Shown here in pieces: positions 43,413 to 51,607 of a DNA stretch of 64,000 nt. Numbering within the stretch: the first letter of the stretch is position 1; every line of letters starts with the position of its first letter. The stretch comes from Mycobacterium sp. GA-2829 (lineage in GTDB: Bacteria > Actinomycetota > Actinomycetes > Mycobacteriales > Mycobacteriaceae): positions 1 to 64,000 of the forward strand of contig NZ_LQIT01000078.1 of NCBI RefSeq assembly GCF_001499965.1, in the 5' to 3' direction. The notes below the pieces were generated by a model that did no database searches, was not told the origin of the DNA, and was given only the letters and a program-made list of their open reading frames with translations. The position numbers and the translations under genes are program-made.

Positions 43413-44252
43413 ATGATCGACCGCGTAGGGCTAGCCGACTTCCTTCGCCATCGCCGTGAGTCGCTGCAGCCGGGCGACGTCGGGCTACCCGACGGACAAC
43501 GCCGCCGGACCGCCGGTCTGCGCCGCGAAGAGGTGGCTGCGCTGTGCCACATGTCGACGGACTACTACTCCCGCTTAGAACAGCAGCGAGGCCCGCAACC
43601 GTCCGAGCAGATGCTGGCTTCCATCGCGCAGGGGCTGCATCTTTCCCGCGACGAGCGTGATCACCTCTTTCGCCTTGCCGGACATCGGCCGCCGACCCGA
43701 GGATCGGGCACCGATTACATCAGCCCTGGGATGCTGCGTATCTTCGACAGGCTGACCGACACCCCGGCCGAAATCGTCACTGAATTGGGGGAGACGCTGC
43801 GACAGACGCCGCTCAGTGTCGCGCTCGTCGGGGACCTGACCCGTCACGCCGGAGATGCGAGAAGCATCGGCTACCGATGGTTCACCGATCCGTCTGCGCG
43901 TACCCTGCACCCGCCCGAGGATCATGACTTCTACTCACGAATGTATGTGTCAGGGCTTCGAGCAGTACTCGCGTTGCGCGGACCCGACTCGACAGCCGCT
44001 CGACTGGTCACGCAACTGACGGCACTCAGCGATGAGTTCCGAACCTTCTGGGACAGGCAGGAAGTCGGCATCAAGCCGCGCGACGTCAAGCGCTACCAGC
44101 ATCCCGGCGTGGGGTTGTTGGAACTCAATTGTCAGATCCTGTTGGACCCGGAAGAATCGCACAACCTCTTGGTGTACACAGCAGTACCAGGCAGCGAGAG
44201 CTACGACAAGCTTGCGCTGATGTCGGTGACCGGCTCGGCTCCGTCGCCATGA
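43413..44252 (+). CDS. XRE-family regulator with MmyB-like domain
   Basis: A 279-residue regulator from ATG 43413, divergent to the SDR operon. The helix-turn-helix region VGLADFLRHRRESLQPGDVG, then AGLRREEVAALCHMSTDYYS, RLEQQRGPQPSEQML closely parallels the regulator at 7513. The MmyB-like domain contains MLRIFDRLTDTPAEIVTELG, GYRWFTDPSARTLHP and KRYQHPGVGLLELNCQILLD. This is the second copy in the window of a reductase plus divergent MmyB regulator module. Confidence 0.88.
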   Translation: MIDRVGLADFLRHRRESLQPGDVGLPDGQRRRTAGLRREEVAALCHMSTDYYSRLEQQRGPQPSEQMLASIAQGLHLSRDERDHLFRLAGHRPPTRGSGTDYISPGMLRIFDRLTDTPAEIVTELGETLRQTPLSVALVGDLTRHAGDARSIGYRWFTDPSARTLHPPEDHDFYSRMYVSGLRAVLALRGPDSTAARLVTQLTALSDEFRTFWDRQEVGIKPRDVKRYQHPGVGLLELNCQILLDPEESHNLLVYTAVPGSESYDKLALMSVTGSAPSP

Positions 44253-44357
44253 CACGGCAGGGCAGCGGAACTCACGGGCCGACTTTCGATCAACCTGGCG
44301 GTACGAGTTTCGCCCCCTGGACTGGATATCCAGCTGATCGACTCGGTCGAGTAACGG

Positions 44358-44700
44358 TTGTCAGATCTTGGAGTTATCAAGCGGCAGAACATCGGCGATG
44401 AGACGCTTCGGCTCTGGCTTGAAGCCAACAGGATGTCAGCTCAGATTTTGACCTACAGCAGTGGTTTGCGTACATCCATGCAGTCTGGGACGAATGGCAC
44501 CGACCGCGGCTAGCGCCCGCATACTCGCGGCAGCTCGGGACAGAGCTCTTGAAGAACGACATCGAGAGTGCATTCATGGGTGAGCTGTACAACATCCGAA
44601 ACGACGTTATTTACAACAAATCTCGGGTCAAAGAGAGTGCTCGAAACACCATCCTTGATCGGAGCACGAGTGACGGTGCGGTGGCCATGACAACCGATTT
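44358..44700 (+). pseudogene. Decayed gene of unknown family, AT-richer than surroundings
   Basis: Two plus-strand frames read like natural protein. From 44358: LSDLGVIKRQNIGDETLRLW, LEANRMS. From about 44429, in another frame: DVSSDFDLQQWFAYIHAVWD, EWHRPRLAPAYSRQLGTELL, KNDIESAFMGELYNIRNDVI, YNKSRVKESA. The junction falls at 44440-44450. The amino-acid mix (many N, I, Y, K) and lower GC contrast with the host genes, as in phage or transferred genes. No family is recognised, and the frame fades after about 44690. A low-copy annotation might begin at ATG 44549 and run to 44887, but the end part looks non-coding. Confidence 0.4.
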
Positions 44701-45180
44701 TGTTGCACAACACACCGTGGTTCACCGAGAATGCCAGCGGTTCCGACGGGGAATTCCTGCACAATCGGTTACATCCTGGCTGTGTCCCCGGTGCTGTGGC
44801 GGCGCAGGCACAGGCATTAGCGGCCGGTTCACGCCCTGGGTGGTAGTGGTGGCCCTAGGGCCTCCGCGCAATATGCAGTCCACCTGACATAATGTGGCTT
44901 ATCGGTAGTTAGGTGACCTGCGGAGAGTGGCCGGGATGGCGTGCGCAACTCGTTCCTGCAGGTCTGCCGCTGTTCTGGACGATGCATCCGCGCGCCGCTC
45001 CCGGCTGGGTCCAGTCGTTTCGGTTGGCGCCAGCGCTGCCGCCGTCGCCCGTACCGGCTGAGGCCGACTCAGCCGGCCTGGCTACTCATCGCCGACGCGG
45101 CCATGGGCATGGGCTGCCGGATGCGCCGGCGGTTGACACCCTCCGTTCCGGCTGTCGTCGATGGGCTCCCGCGGCCCAAT

Positions 45181-45586
45181 ACGTCACTGTGACAAATTCG
45201 ACCGCGCCCGCTTGGGAACTCGATCGCTCTGAGCCGCCGAGGTATCCCGCACGCCGCCCGGTCTCTGTGTCGTACGGCGGCCGAGTACTGGCGGCCAATT
45301 GCTAACTGGTGGTCGCGGTCCCCCGACGCGCCTCCGCGCTGGCCCTGCCGCGCGAGTCCAAAACGTCACTGTGACAAAGTCGACCGCGCCCGCTTGGGAA
45401 CCCGATCGCTCTGAGCCGCCGAGGTATCCCGCACGCCGCCCGGTCTCTGTGTCGTACGGCGGCCGAGTACTGGCGGCTGATTGCTAACCGGCGGTCGCGG
45501 TCTGACCGGGTAAATCGTGTCGCGATCCCCCGACGCGCCTCCACGCTGGCCCTGCCGCGCGAGTCCAAAACGTCACTGTGACAAAA
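45181..45586 (+). repeat. Tandem repeat (two ~182/207-base units plus partial third) centred on GTCACTGTGAC
   Basis: Unit 1 (45181-45362) and unit 2 (45363-45569) are nearly identical; unit 2 carries an extra 25 bases (starting TGACCGGGTAAATCG) before its last 40 bases. A third, partial unit begins at 45570. Each starts with ACGTCACTGTGACAAA, whose core GTCAC-T-GTGAC is a perfect palindrome found at 45183, 45365 and 45572. The unit also contains the shared block CCGCCGAGGTATCCCGCACG and ends with CGCGCGAGTCCAAA (units 2 and 3 junctions). No gene reads through convincingly. The surrounding 44890-45672 holds no other feature. Confidence 0.85.
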
Positions 45587-45672
45587 TCTGAGCGCATGGG
45601 CGGGACCCAATGGCGTCGCGCCACAACGGCTTTCGGCAACGCCGACTCAGGCTGAGGCCTTACGGCGAAGAG

Positions 45673-46212
45673 CTACTTCCGATCAGGACGATGCGGACCC
45701 GCGGACGGTGGCGGCCAGGTGATCGTGGCGCCGCTCTCGCGAACACCCCACTTGCGCTTCGAGGGCTGCCGCATGTCCGGGTGCGAATCCGTCACCGGGG
45801 TGATCGCCACCGAAACCCACACCGCCGTGAGCGTCGCCGCGGCCACCGCGGCCACAGCGGTCGAAACCGTCAGCAGCGCATCCGCCGAGCTGGTACGTGA
45901 CCACCAGAACGCGCCGACGCCGGCTACGGTCGACAGCCCGGACAGGTACGCCGCCGCGACGGACCACCGAAACCGGAGACGCCGCAGGGCGGCGACCGAA
46001 CAGACCGCTGCGCCGACACCCAGCGCGGACGTGGCCAGCGGTAAACCCCCGCCGACGGCCCATGTCGTCACCCCGGCCGCCATCAACACCGCGGCGGCCA
46101 CCCAGGCCACGCGTCGTCTCCACGGCGGCAGATGGATGTCGTCGAGCACCCGGTGTTCGATCTGCCTGAGGGTCGCATCGATCGACTGACCGCGGGACCG
46201 CAGACGGAACAC
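45673..46212 (-). CDS. Membrane protein of unknown function
   Basis: A 179-residue protein from GTG 46212, 9 bases after an AGGAGG ribosome-binding site. After a soluble, charged start (SIDATLRQIEHRVLDDIHLP) come four hydrophobic segments: RRVAWVAAAVLMAAGVTTWA, LPLATSALGVGAAVCSVAAL, WSVAAAYLSGLSTVAGVGAF and ADALLTVSTAVAAVAAATLT. The C-terminal tail is basic and Pro-rich. No family is recognised. It lies 61 bases after the TrpB2 gene on the same strand and may be its downstream companion. Confidence 0.7.
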   Translation of the reverse strand: MFRLRSRGQSIDATLRQIEHRVLDDIHLPPWRRRVAWVAAAVLMAAGVTTWAVGGGLPLATSALGVGAAVCSVAALRRLRFRWSVAAAYLSGLSTVAGVGAFWWSRTSSADALLTVSTAVAAVAAATLTAVWVSVAITPVTDSHPDMRQPSKRKWGVRESGATITWPPPSAGPHRPDRK

Positions 46213-46273
46213 AGGGGCTCACCTCCTCAAGAACTGCCTGGCTCGAGGATAGTCGCGCCCGCAAACCGCCTGC

Positions 46274-47575
46274 TCAGAGCTTGCCGTTGAGATACTCCGC
46301 GTAGGCCGGCAGATCGAGCTGGCCGTGCCCGGACAGCCCGATCACCACGACCTGCTCCCGCGGGTCGTCGGCGACATGCTTGGCCGCGGCTGCGATGGCG
46401 TGCGTCGCCTCCGGCGCCGGCACGATGCCCTGCGTCCGCGCGAACTGCACTCCGGCGGCGAATGCGTCGCGCTGCGAGATCGCCACGCCTTCGACCAGTC
46501 CGAGTTCCACAGTGTGGCTCAGCGCCGGTGCCATGCCGTGGTAGCGCAGTCCGCCGGCGTGAATCGGGTCGGGCACGAAATCCATACCCAGCGTGTGCAT
46601 CTTGAGCAGCGGGGTCAGCCCGGCCACGTCGCCGTGGTCGTAGCGGTACTCACCCTCGGTGATCGACGGGCATGCGGACGGCTCGGCTGCCACGATCCGC
46701 GGGTTCGACCGGCCGTGGATCTTCTCCCGCAGGAACGGGAACGACAGCCCAGCGAGGTTGGAACCGCCTCCGGCGCAACCGAATACGACGTCGGCACCGT
46801 CAGCTTCCACCAACGCCAGCTGCGCGACGGCCTCCTGGCCGATGACGGTCTGGTGCAGCACCACATGGTTGAGCACGCTGCCCAGTGCGTAGCGGACCTC
46901 CGGGTCGGCCGCGGCGACCTCGACGGCCTCGCTGACCGCCATGCCCAGGCTGCCGGTGGTGTTCGGATCCTTGGCCAGGATGGCGCGGCCCGACTCGGTG
47001 AGCGTCGACGGGCTGGAGTGCACCGTGCCGCCGTAGGTCCGCATCAGATGCCCGCGATACGGCTTGGACTCGTAGGAGGCGCGGACCTGCCACACCTCGA
47101 CCTCCAGGCCGAATTGGGCCCCGGCGAACGACAGCGCACTTCCCCACTGCCCGGCGCCGGTCTCGGTGGTCAGCTTCCGCACACCGTCGATGGAGTTGTA
47201 GTAGGCCTGCGCGACCGCCGAGTTGGTCTTGTGGCTGCCGACCGGGCTGACACCCTCGTACTTGACGTAGATGTGGGCGCCCGTATTCAGCGCCTGCTCG
47301 AAGCGGCGGGCGCGGATCAGCGGAGACGGACGCCACATCGCGTAGATCTCCCGCACCTCCTGCGGGATCTCGATGTAGGTCTCGGTGGCCACCTCCTGCG
47401 CGATCAACCCGCTGGCGAACAGCGGCGCGAGGTCGTCCGGGCCGACCGGTTCCTTGGTCCCGGGGTGCAGGTGCGGCGGGATGGGTTCGGAGAGCTCGGC
47501 CGCCAGGTTGTACCAGTGCGTCGGCACCTCGACGGTGACGAGGTCCGGATGGGTGGCGTCGAGCTGTTCCGTCAT
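46274..47575 (-). CDS. trpB2: Tryptophan synthase beta-like protein, TrpB2 type
   Basis: A 433-residue PLP enzyme from ATG 47575. The PLP lysine lies in SPVGSHKTNSAVAQAYYN (~123), followed by TETGAGQWGSALSFAGAQFG, the phosphate-binding loop FGCAGGGSNLAGLSFPFLRE, and GIVPAPEATHAIAAAA near the end. The long N-terminus (THWYNLAAELSEPIPPHLHP) and length over 420 mark the TrpB2 subgroup rather than TrpB1. TrpB2 makes tryptophan from indole and serine without needing TrpA, or salvages indole. No trpA or other trp gene is nearby. Confidence 0.92.
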   Translation of the reverse strand: MTEQLDATHPDLVTVEVPTHWYNLAAELSEPIPPHLHPGTKEPVGPDDLAPLFASGLIAQEVATETYIEIPQEVREIYAMWRPSPLIRARRFEQALNTGAHIYVKYEGVSPVGSHKTNSAVAQAYYNSIDGVRKLTTETGAGQWGSALSFAGAQFGLEVEVWQVRASYESKPYRGHLMRTYGGTVHSSPSTLTESGRAILAKDPNTTGSLGMAVSEAVEVAAADPEVRYALGSVLNHVVLHQTVIGQEAVAQLALVEADGADVVFGCAGGGSNLAGLSFPFLREKIHGRSNPRIVAAEPSACPSITEGEYRYDHGDVAGLTPLLKMHTLGMDFVPDPIHAGGLRYHGMAPALSHTVELGLVEGVAISQRDAFAAGVQFARTQGIVPAPEATHAIAAAAKHVADDPREQVVVIGLSGHGQLDLPAYAEYLNGKL

Positions 47576-47710
47576 GCCGGACACCCTAACGCCCGCGTTC
47601 ACGGGGCTGAAATGCTGTTCAGAGCGACTTCGGCAAGGCGCCCAGTCGGCCGAGCCGACGGCGCGGACGATTCCCCAGACCCACGCCGCACGCCGCCTTA
47701 CTGTCTGACC

Positions 47711-48133
47711 ATGACCGATGTCGACCGCGCGAAGGATTCTCTTCTCGCCGCGCTGACGAAGGCGCGCATCCCCGCCGAAAACCATGTCTTCATTCGACGC
47801 ATGGTCGATGCGGTCGGCGTCTGCGAGTATCGCGCCGTCGCTCGGGCGGACAACCCGTACGTCATCGCTCGGCGAACCGACGGCTCGGCTGATCTGCACA
47901 TCCATTACGGGTACACGAACGGCTTCCGGTCCGAGGACGAGATCAATCGATTCATCGGCGGCTCCGCCGGACGTGCCCCCAGCTCACGCAAAGGCACCTG
48001 GTACGTGGAACATCCAACGAACCGGGTGCGTCCGGCCGGTAGTGAACGCTTACGCGACACCCGTCGCGAAGCCGGCTTCTGTGGCTGCGGCATGCTGTTG
48101 TCCCTGACCGGCGCGTGCGGCAGCTGCGATTAG
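47711..48133 (+). CDS. Unknown protein with C-terminal cysteine cluster
   Basis: A 140-residue protein from ATG 47711. The body is soluble (KDSLLAALTKARIPAENHVF, IRRMVDAVGVCEYRAVARAD, ADLHIHYGYTNGFRSEDEIN, RKGTWYVEHPTNRVR). It ends with GFCGCGMLLSLTGACGSCD, five Cys in 16 residues, suggesting a metal site or disulfide-rich tail. The family is not recognised. It is divergent to trpB2 (135 bases) and convergent to the small Cys-rich gene at 48224. Confidence 0.65.
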   Translation: MTDVDRAKDSLLAALTKARIPAENHVFIRRMVDAVGVCEYRAVARADNPYVIARRTDGSADLHIHYGYTNGFRSEDEINRFIGGSAGRAPSSRKGTWYVEHPTNRVRPAGSERLRDTRREAGFCGCGMLLSLTGACGSCD

Positions 48134-48223
48134 CAGCTGTCCCCCACTTCTCCGCACGATCACTGCGAATCTTCACGGATTCGCCTCTGATGCTCTGCCC
48201 GCAACACGTTCCGTGTGAACTTG

Positions 48224-48403
48224 CTATCGCCGTTCGTCGATCCAGGTAACCGTTACCGGGTATCCCGGCGCCTCGATCGACTCGGCGCACTCACAGCGTC
48301 GCCAGAACGTACCGTCCCACGCGTCGTCGTACCAGCGGATCATCATCGAACACTGCCGCCCATGGCTGCACAGTCCCTCCGCGCACTTACGGCACTCGAT
48401 CAT
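48224..48403 (-). CDS. Small Cys-rich protein (59 aa), coupled to the upstream gene
   Basis: ATG 48403 opens a 59-codon frame: MIECRKCAEGLCSHGRQCSM, MIRWYDDAWDGTFWRRCECA, ESIEAPGYPVTVTWIDERR. Six Cys, arranged as CxxC plus CxxxxxC and CxC, suggest a zinc ribbon. The ATG overlaps the stop of the 173-residue gene (ATGA), and GGGGAG lies 6 bases upstream, so translation is well supported despite the short length. Function unknown; the pair may act together. Confidence 0.7.
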   Translation of the reverse strand: MIECRKCAEGLCSHGRQCSMMIRWYDDAWDGTFWRRCECAESIEAPGYPVTVTWIDERR

Positions 48404-48921
48404 GTCCCACTCCCCGGTGATGTCGTCGCGTGATCGCCGATCACGACACCGACTCCAGGATGGCCTACCGCGCCCAGCGCGTCGAGGTCCCGACTACCAC
48501 GTGCCGTCGGTGACCACCTTGGCTGATGTCCGCCCAGTTCGATCACCGTCTTCGGATCGACGGGTACGAACGGAACCTCCTCAGTGCCAGTCATTTTCCT
48601 GACGGTGGCAACCTTGGACAGGATCGTCGACGGTGCGAGGCCCCGCGCATCGACGTCGTAGTAGTCGAACCACGGGAGTCCGGCGTCCCGGTCTACCGGC
48701 GTCGAGGGCGGAACCTCACCCGTGATGGCAGTCCACTGCGCGGCCGAACACAGGTGCACGAAGACCCGACGGGCATCGCCCTCGTCGTAATCGGCGAGCG
48801 CGCGATCGTCGGCGTACACCTCCTGCCGCATCCGCCCGCCCGCGCCCAGTCCCATGCTCGCCGACGGCGCGGCGAGCGGGCCGCCGTCGGAGGCCAGGTC
48901 CTCGCAGCACATGGGGCGCAA
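48400..48921 (-). CDS. Unknown protein coupled to the small Cys-rich gene
   Basis: A 173-residue protein. ATG 48921 follows AGGAA at a suitable distance. The recognisable core is ARRVFVHLCSAAQWTAITGE, VPPSTPVDRDAGLPWFDYYD, VDARGLAPSTILSKVATV. This pattern (FVHLC...W..ITG..PP..P......GLPWFDYY) is one I associate with a family of actinobacterial proteins of unknown function. The stop lies inside the start codon of the 59-residue gene at 48403, so the two are co-translated. The C-terminal tail from GGHQPRWSPTARGSRDLD appears unstructured. Confidence 0.65.
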   Translation of the reverse strand: MRPMCCEDLASDGGPLAAPSASMGLGAGGRMRQEVYADDRALADYDEGDARRVFVHLCSAAQWTAITGEVPPSTPVDRDAGLPWFDYYDVDARGLAPSTILSKVATVRKMTGTEEVPFVPVDPKTVIELGGHQPRWSPTARGSRDLDALGAVGHPGVGVVIGDHATTSPGSGT

Positions 48922-49033
48922 TTCCTGCGCGGCGCGCCACTTTGCAAGCGCCTGCTCGGTCAGACCGACGGCCCGCGTTGCACCCCGCCGTGGGTTTCTT
49001 CCCCGGTGACCTGTCCCTCCACGGTGGCACCGG

Positions 49034-49654
49034 TCAGTGCTGCGGGACGCCCGTGTATTCCGGGTTCGGCGGGACCGACAGCGCGATGCCGATCCGGTTG
49101 GTCACCCCGATGAACGCCGCGATCGAGATTCCTTCGAGAATCAGGTGATCGTCGAGTCCCAGTCCGCGTAACCGGTCGAAGTCCTCGTCGCGCAGCGACT
49201 GTGGATCGTTGTTCACCGCGATCGCCAGGTCCGCGAGGGCGTGTTCCCGGTCGGTCAGCTCGGCGACCTGATGGTGGTCGATCGCCACCCGCTGTCCGAA
49301 CGACCAGTCCCCCGCAACCTTGCCGAGCTTGTTCGCGTGGTTGGTATGGCAGTAAGCGCACCGGTTCTCACCCGATACGACGGTCGCGATCACCTCGCGT
49401 TCGCGCGCGGTCAGCCCTTCGCGGCCGTCGGTGCCCAGCAGCGGCAGCAGGTATCCGTTGAGCCGCCCCAGGTCGTCTTCGTTCAGCGACAGCGCGCGGA
49501 ACCAGTTGGACGTCAGGCCCTCCTCGCGCTGTTGCCGCGTGAAGAACCCCTTCACCGCGGGGTTCTGCAGATCGTCGACCTCGGGAACCCGCAGGCGTGA
49601 GATCCGGGTGGGTGTCAGGTCGGTGGTGTCGGGGCGTTCGGCGGTTGTGGTCAT
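49034..49654 (-). CDS. AhpD-like peroxidase-related enzyme (carboxymuconolactone decarboxylase family)
   Basis: A 206-residue AhpD-fold protein from ATG 49654. The active-site motif is GENRCAYCHTNHANKLG, i.e. E-x3-C-x2-C-x3-H, as in AhpD-type peroxidases. The helices REREVIATVVSG, RVAIDHHQVAELTDREHALA and ILEGISIAAFIGVTNRIGIA complete the fold. Members reduce peroxides using a thiol relay; the physiological reductant is unknown. It is divergent to the sulfonate-type operon at 49782, so the 127 bases between them hold both promoters. Confidence 0.88.
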   Translation of the reverse strand: MTTTAERPDTTDLTPTRISRLRVPEVDDLQNPAVKGFFTRQQREEGLTSNWFRALSLNEDDLGRLNGYLLPLLGTDGREGLTAREREVIATVVSGENRCAYCHTNHANKLGKVAGDWSFGQRVAIDHHQVAELTDREHALADLAIAVNNDPQSLRDEDFDRLRGLGLDDHLILEGISIAAFIGVTNRIGIALSVPPNPEYTGVPQH

Positions 49655-49781
49655 GGGCGTCACTGTGCGGCCGCCGGCCGGTCCCGCCAATGTTTTTGCC
49701 ACCGCAGACTTTAACTTCGACCTTCCGGTCACAGTGATCCGAACTGTCGCCTCGCCGGTCGCCGACGCTTCTACTGGGCCC

Positions 49782-50741
49782 ATGCGTCGCCACCTCGTCC
49801 GCACCGCCCTCACCCTCGCCGTCCTCGCCTCCGCGGTCGCCTGCAGCAGCAGCGACGACGGCTCGGATGGGTACACCCTGCGCATCGGCGCCACGTCCCC
49901 GACCGGGACCCCGGCCGGCTCCCTCGGCTGGGGTGACAAACAGGGCATCCTCGCCGAGCAACTCGAGAACGCCGGCGTCGACAACATCGAATACTCCTAC
50001 TTCCAATCCGGCAGCGACGTCGCGTCGGCGCTGTTCGCCGGCGCGATCGATGTCGCCGCCATCGGCGACAACCCCGCCCTGCGCGCCCGCAGCAGGGACC
50101 CCAAAGTGGTTCTGCTGGCGCTCGATTCCATCAGCAGCGATGCCTGGCTGGTGGGCGCCAAGGGCGGCCCGACCGACATCGGAGCACTGGTCGGCAAGAA
50201 CGTCACCGCCCCGCAGGGCACCATCCGGGACCGGGCCGCCAAGCAGCTGATCGACGCGGCCGGGCTCACCGGCAAGATCCAGGTCCGGGATGTGCCCACC
50301 CCGGAATCGATCGCCGGCCTCAGCTCCGGCCAGATCGACGCCACCGTGGTGACCGGGGCCAGCGCGATCGAGTTGCAACGCAAGGGCTTTCCGATCATCG
50401 ACAGCCTGTCCCGCCATGGTCTGGGCAGCACCGGCACCAACATCGCGCTGTCAACGTTCACCGACGCGCACCCCGGCTTCGCCGACACCTGGCGTCAGGC
50501 GGTGACCGCGGTCAACACCGACATCACCGAGAACTTCGACGACTACACCGCGTGGGTGGCCGAGACCGACGGCACCGACCTCGAATTCGTCAAGGAGTCG
50601 ACGAAGGCCGAGGAGTTCAACACCGAACCGTTCCCCGCGAAGGGCGTCGACCAACTCGAGTCGGCCTACGACTTCCTCAACGCCGACGGCTCGCTGGAGA
50701 GTCAGTACTCGGTGCGCGAGTGGGCCGGAGCGACCTCGTGA
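49782..50741 (+). CDS. ABC transporter substrate-binding lipoprotein (SsuA/TauA-like)
   Basis: A 319-residue lipoprotein from ATG 49782 with signal MRRHLVRTALTLAVLASAVA and likely modified Cys 21. The NMT1/SsuA-type fold is visible: LRIGATSPTGTPAGSLGW, LFAGAIDVAAIGDNPALRAR, DAWLVGAKGGPTDIGALVGK, GQIDATVVTGASAIELQRKG and the C-terminal FNTEPFPAKGVDQLESAYDF. Such proteins bind aliphatic sulfonates, taurine, nitrate or aromatic sulfur compounds. It opens a five-gene unit with permease, ATPase, flavoprotein and ferredoxin, all overlapping. Confidence 0.88.
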   Translation: MRRHLVRTALTLAVLASAVACSSSDDGSDGYTLRIGATSPTGTPAGSLGWGDKQGILAEQLENAGVDNIEYSYFQSGSDVASALFAGAIDVAAIGDNPALRARSRDPKVVLLALDSISSDAWLVGAKGGPTDIGALVGKNVTAPQGTIRDRAAKQLIDAAGLTGKIQVRDVPTPESIAGLSSGQIDATVVTGASAIELQRKGFPIIDSLSRHGLGSTGTNIALSTFTDAHPGFADTWRQAVTAVNTDITENFDDYTAWVAETDGTDLEFVKESTKAEEFNTEPFPAKGVDQLESAYDFLNADGSLESQYSVREWAGATS

Positions 50742-51607
50742 CCGCCGTCGTCGCCGCGGTACGCCCCGGCGTATCCGCACCCGAACTGATCGACGTCGTC
50801 GCCGGACACCACCGCCGGCGCAGCGTGTGGGCGCGGATCCCGCGCTCAGTCCGCCGGATGATGAGCCCGGTGCTGATCCTGGCGGCGTGGGCGATCGGCT
50901 CGGCGACCGGGCTGCTCAACGCCGACCTCTTCCCGCCGCCGGCACACGTGGCGAGCACGGCATGGCGGCTGCTCGCCGACGGGCAACTCGCGCTGCACGT
51001 CGGGGCGTCGGCCACCCGCGTGCTCACCGGCACGGTGCTCGGCATCGCCCTCGGTGTGGCGCTGGCGGTGCTCGCGGGCCTCACCCGCACCGGCGAGGAC
51101 CTGCTCGACTGGACGATGCAGATCCTCAAAGCCGTCCCGAATTTCGCGCTCACCCCGCTGCTCATCATCTGGATGGGCATCGGCGAGGGCCCCAAGATCG
51201 TGCTCATCACGCTCGGCGTGGCGATCGCCATCTACATCAACACCTACTCCGGCATCCGCGGCGTCGACCAACAGCTCGTGGAGATGGCCCAGACCCTCGA
51301 GGCGCGCCGCTCCACCCTGATCACCCAGGTGATCCTGCCCGGCGCCATGCCGAACTTCCTCGTCGGCCTGCGCCTCGGGCTGTCCAGCGCCTGGTTGAGT
51401 CTGATCTTCGCCGAGATGATCAACACCACCGAGGGCATCGGCTTCCTGATGTCCCGTGCGCAGACGAACCTGCAGTTCGACATCTCGCTGCTGGTGATCG
51501 TCATCTACGCGGTGGCCGGGTTGGCGTCCTACGCGCTGGTGCGCCTCCTCGAGCGGCTGCTGCTGTCCTGGCGCAACGGGTTCACCGGTTTCGAGGGCCC
51601 CGCGTGA
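50738..51607 (+). CDS. ABC transporter permease (SsuC/TauC-like)
   Basis: A 289-residue membrane protein coupled to the binding protein (GTGA at 50738). About six hydrophobic segments (MSPVLILAAWAIGSATGLL, VLTGTVLGIALGVALAVLAG, NFALTPLLIIWMGIGEGPKI, VLITLGVAIAIYINTYSG, LLVIVIYAVAGLASYALV) and the BPD_transp_1 EAA-type loop GAMPNFLVGLRLGLSSAWLS identify the nitrate/sulfonate permease class. It imports the substrate with the ATPase at 51604. Confidence 0.9.
   Translation: MTAVVAAVRPGVSAPELIDVVAGHHRRRSVWARIPRSVRRMMSPVLILAAWAIGSATGLLNADLFPPPAHVASTAWRLLADGQLALHVGASATRVLTGTVLGIALGVALAVLAGLTRTGEDLLDWTMQILKAVPNFALTPLLIIWMGIGEGPKIVLITLGVAIAIYINTYSGIRGVDQQLVEMAQTLEARRSTLITQVILPGAMPNFLVGLRLGLSSAWLSLIFAEMINTTEGIGFLMSRAQTNLQFDISLLVIVIYAVAGLASYALVRLLERLLLSWRNGFTGFEGPA

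Noticed and set aside
44913..45610. Several 60-130 codon frames through the repeat region on both strands
   Set aside because: They repeat with the DNA unit, lack family features and no frame is favoured, as expected for a non-coding repeat.
46325..47710. Long plus-strand frame opposite trpB2 that runs into the 47711 gene
   Set aside because: Its first 462 codons are the antisense of an intact TrpB2; only the part from ATG 47711 reads as protein.
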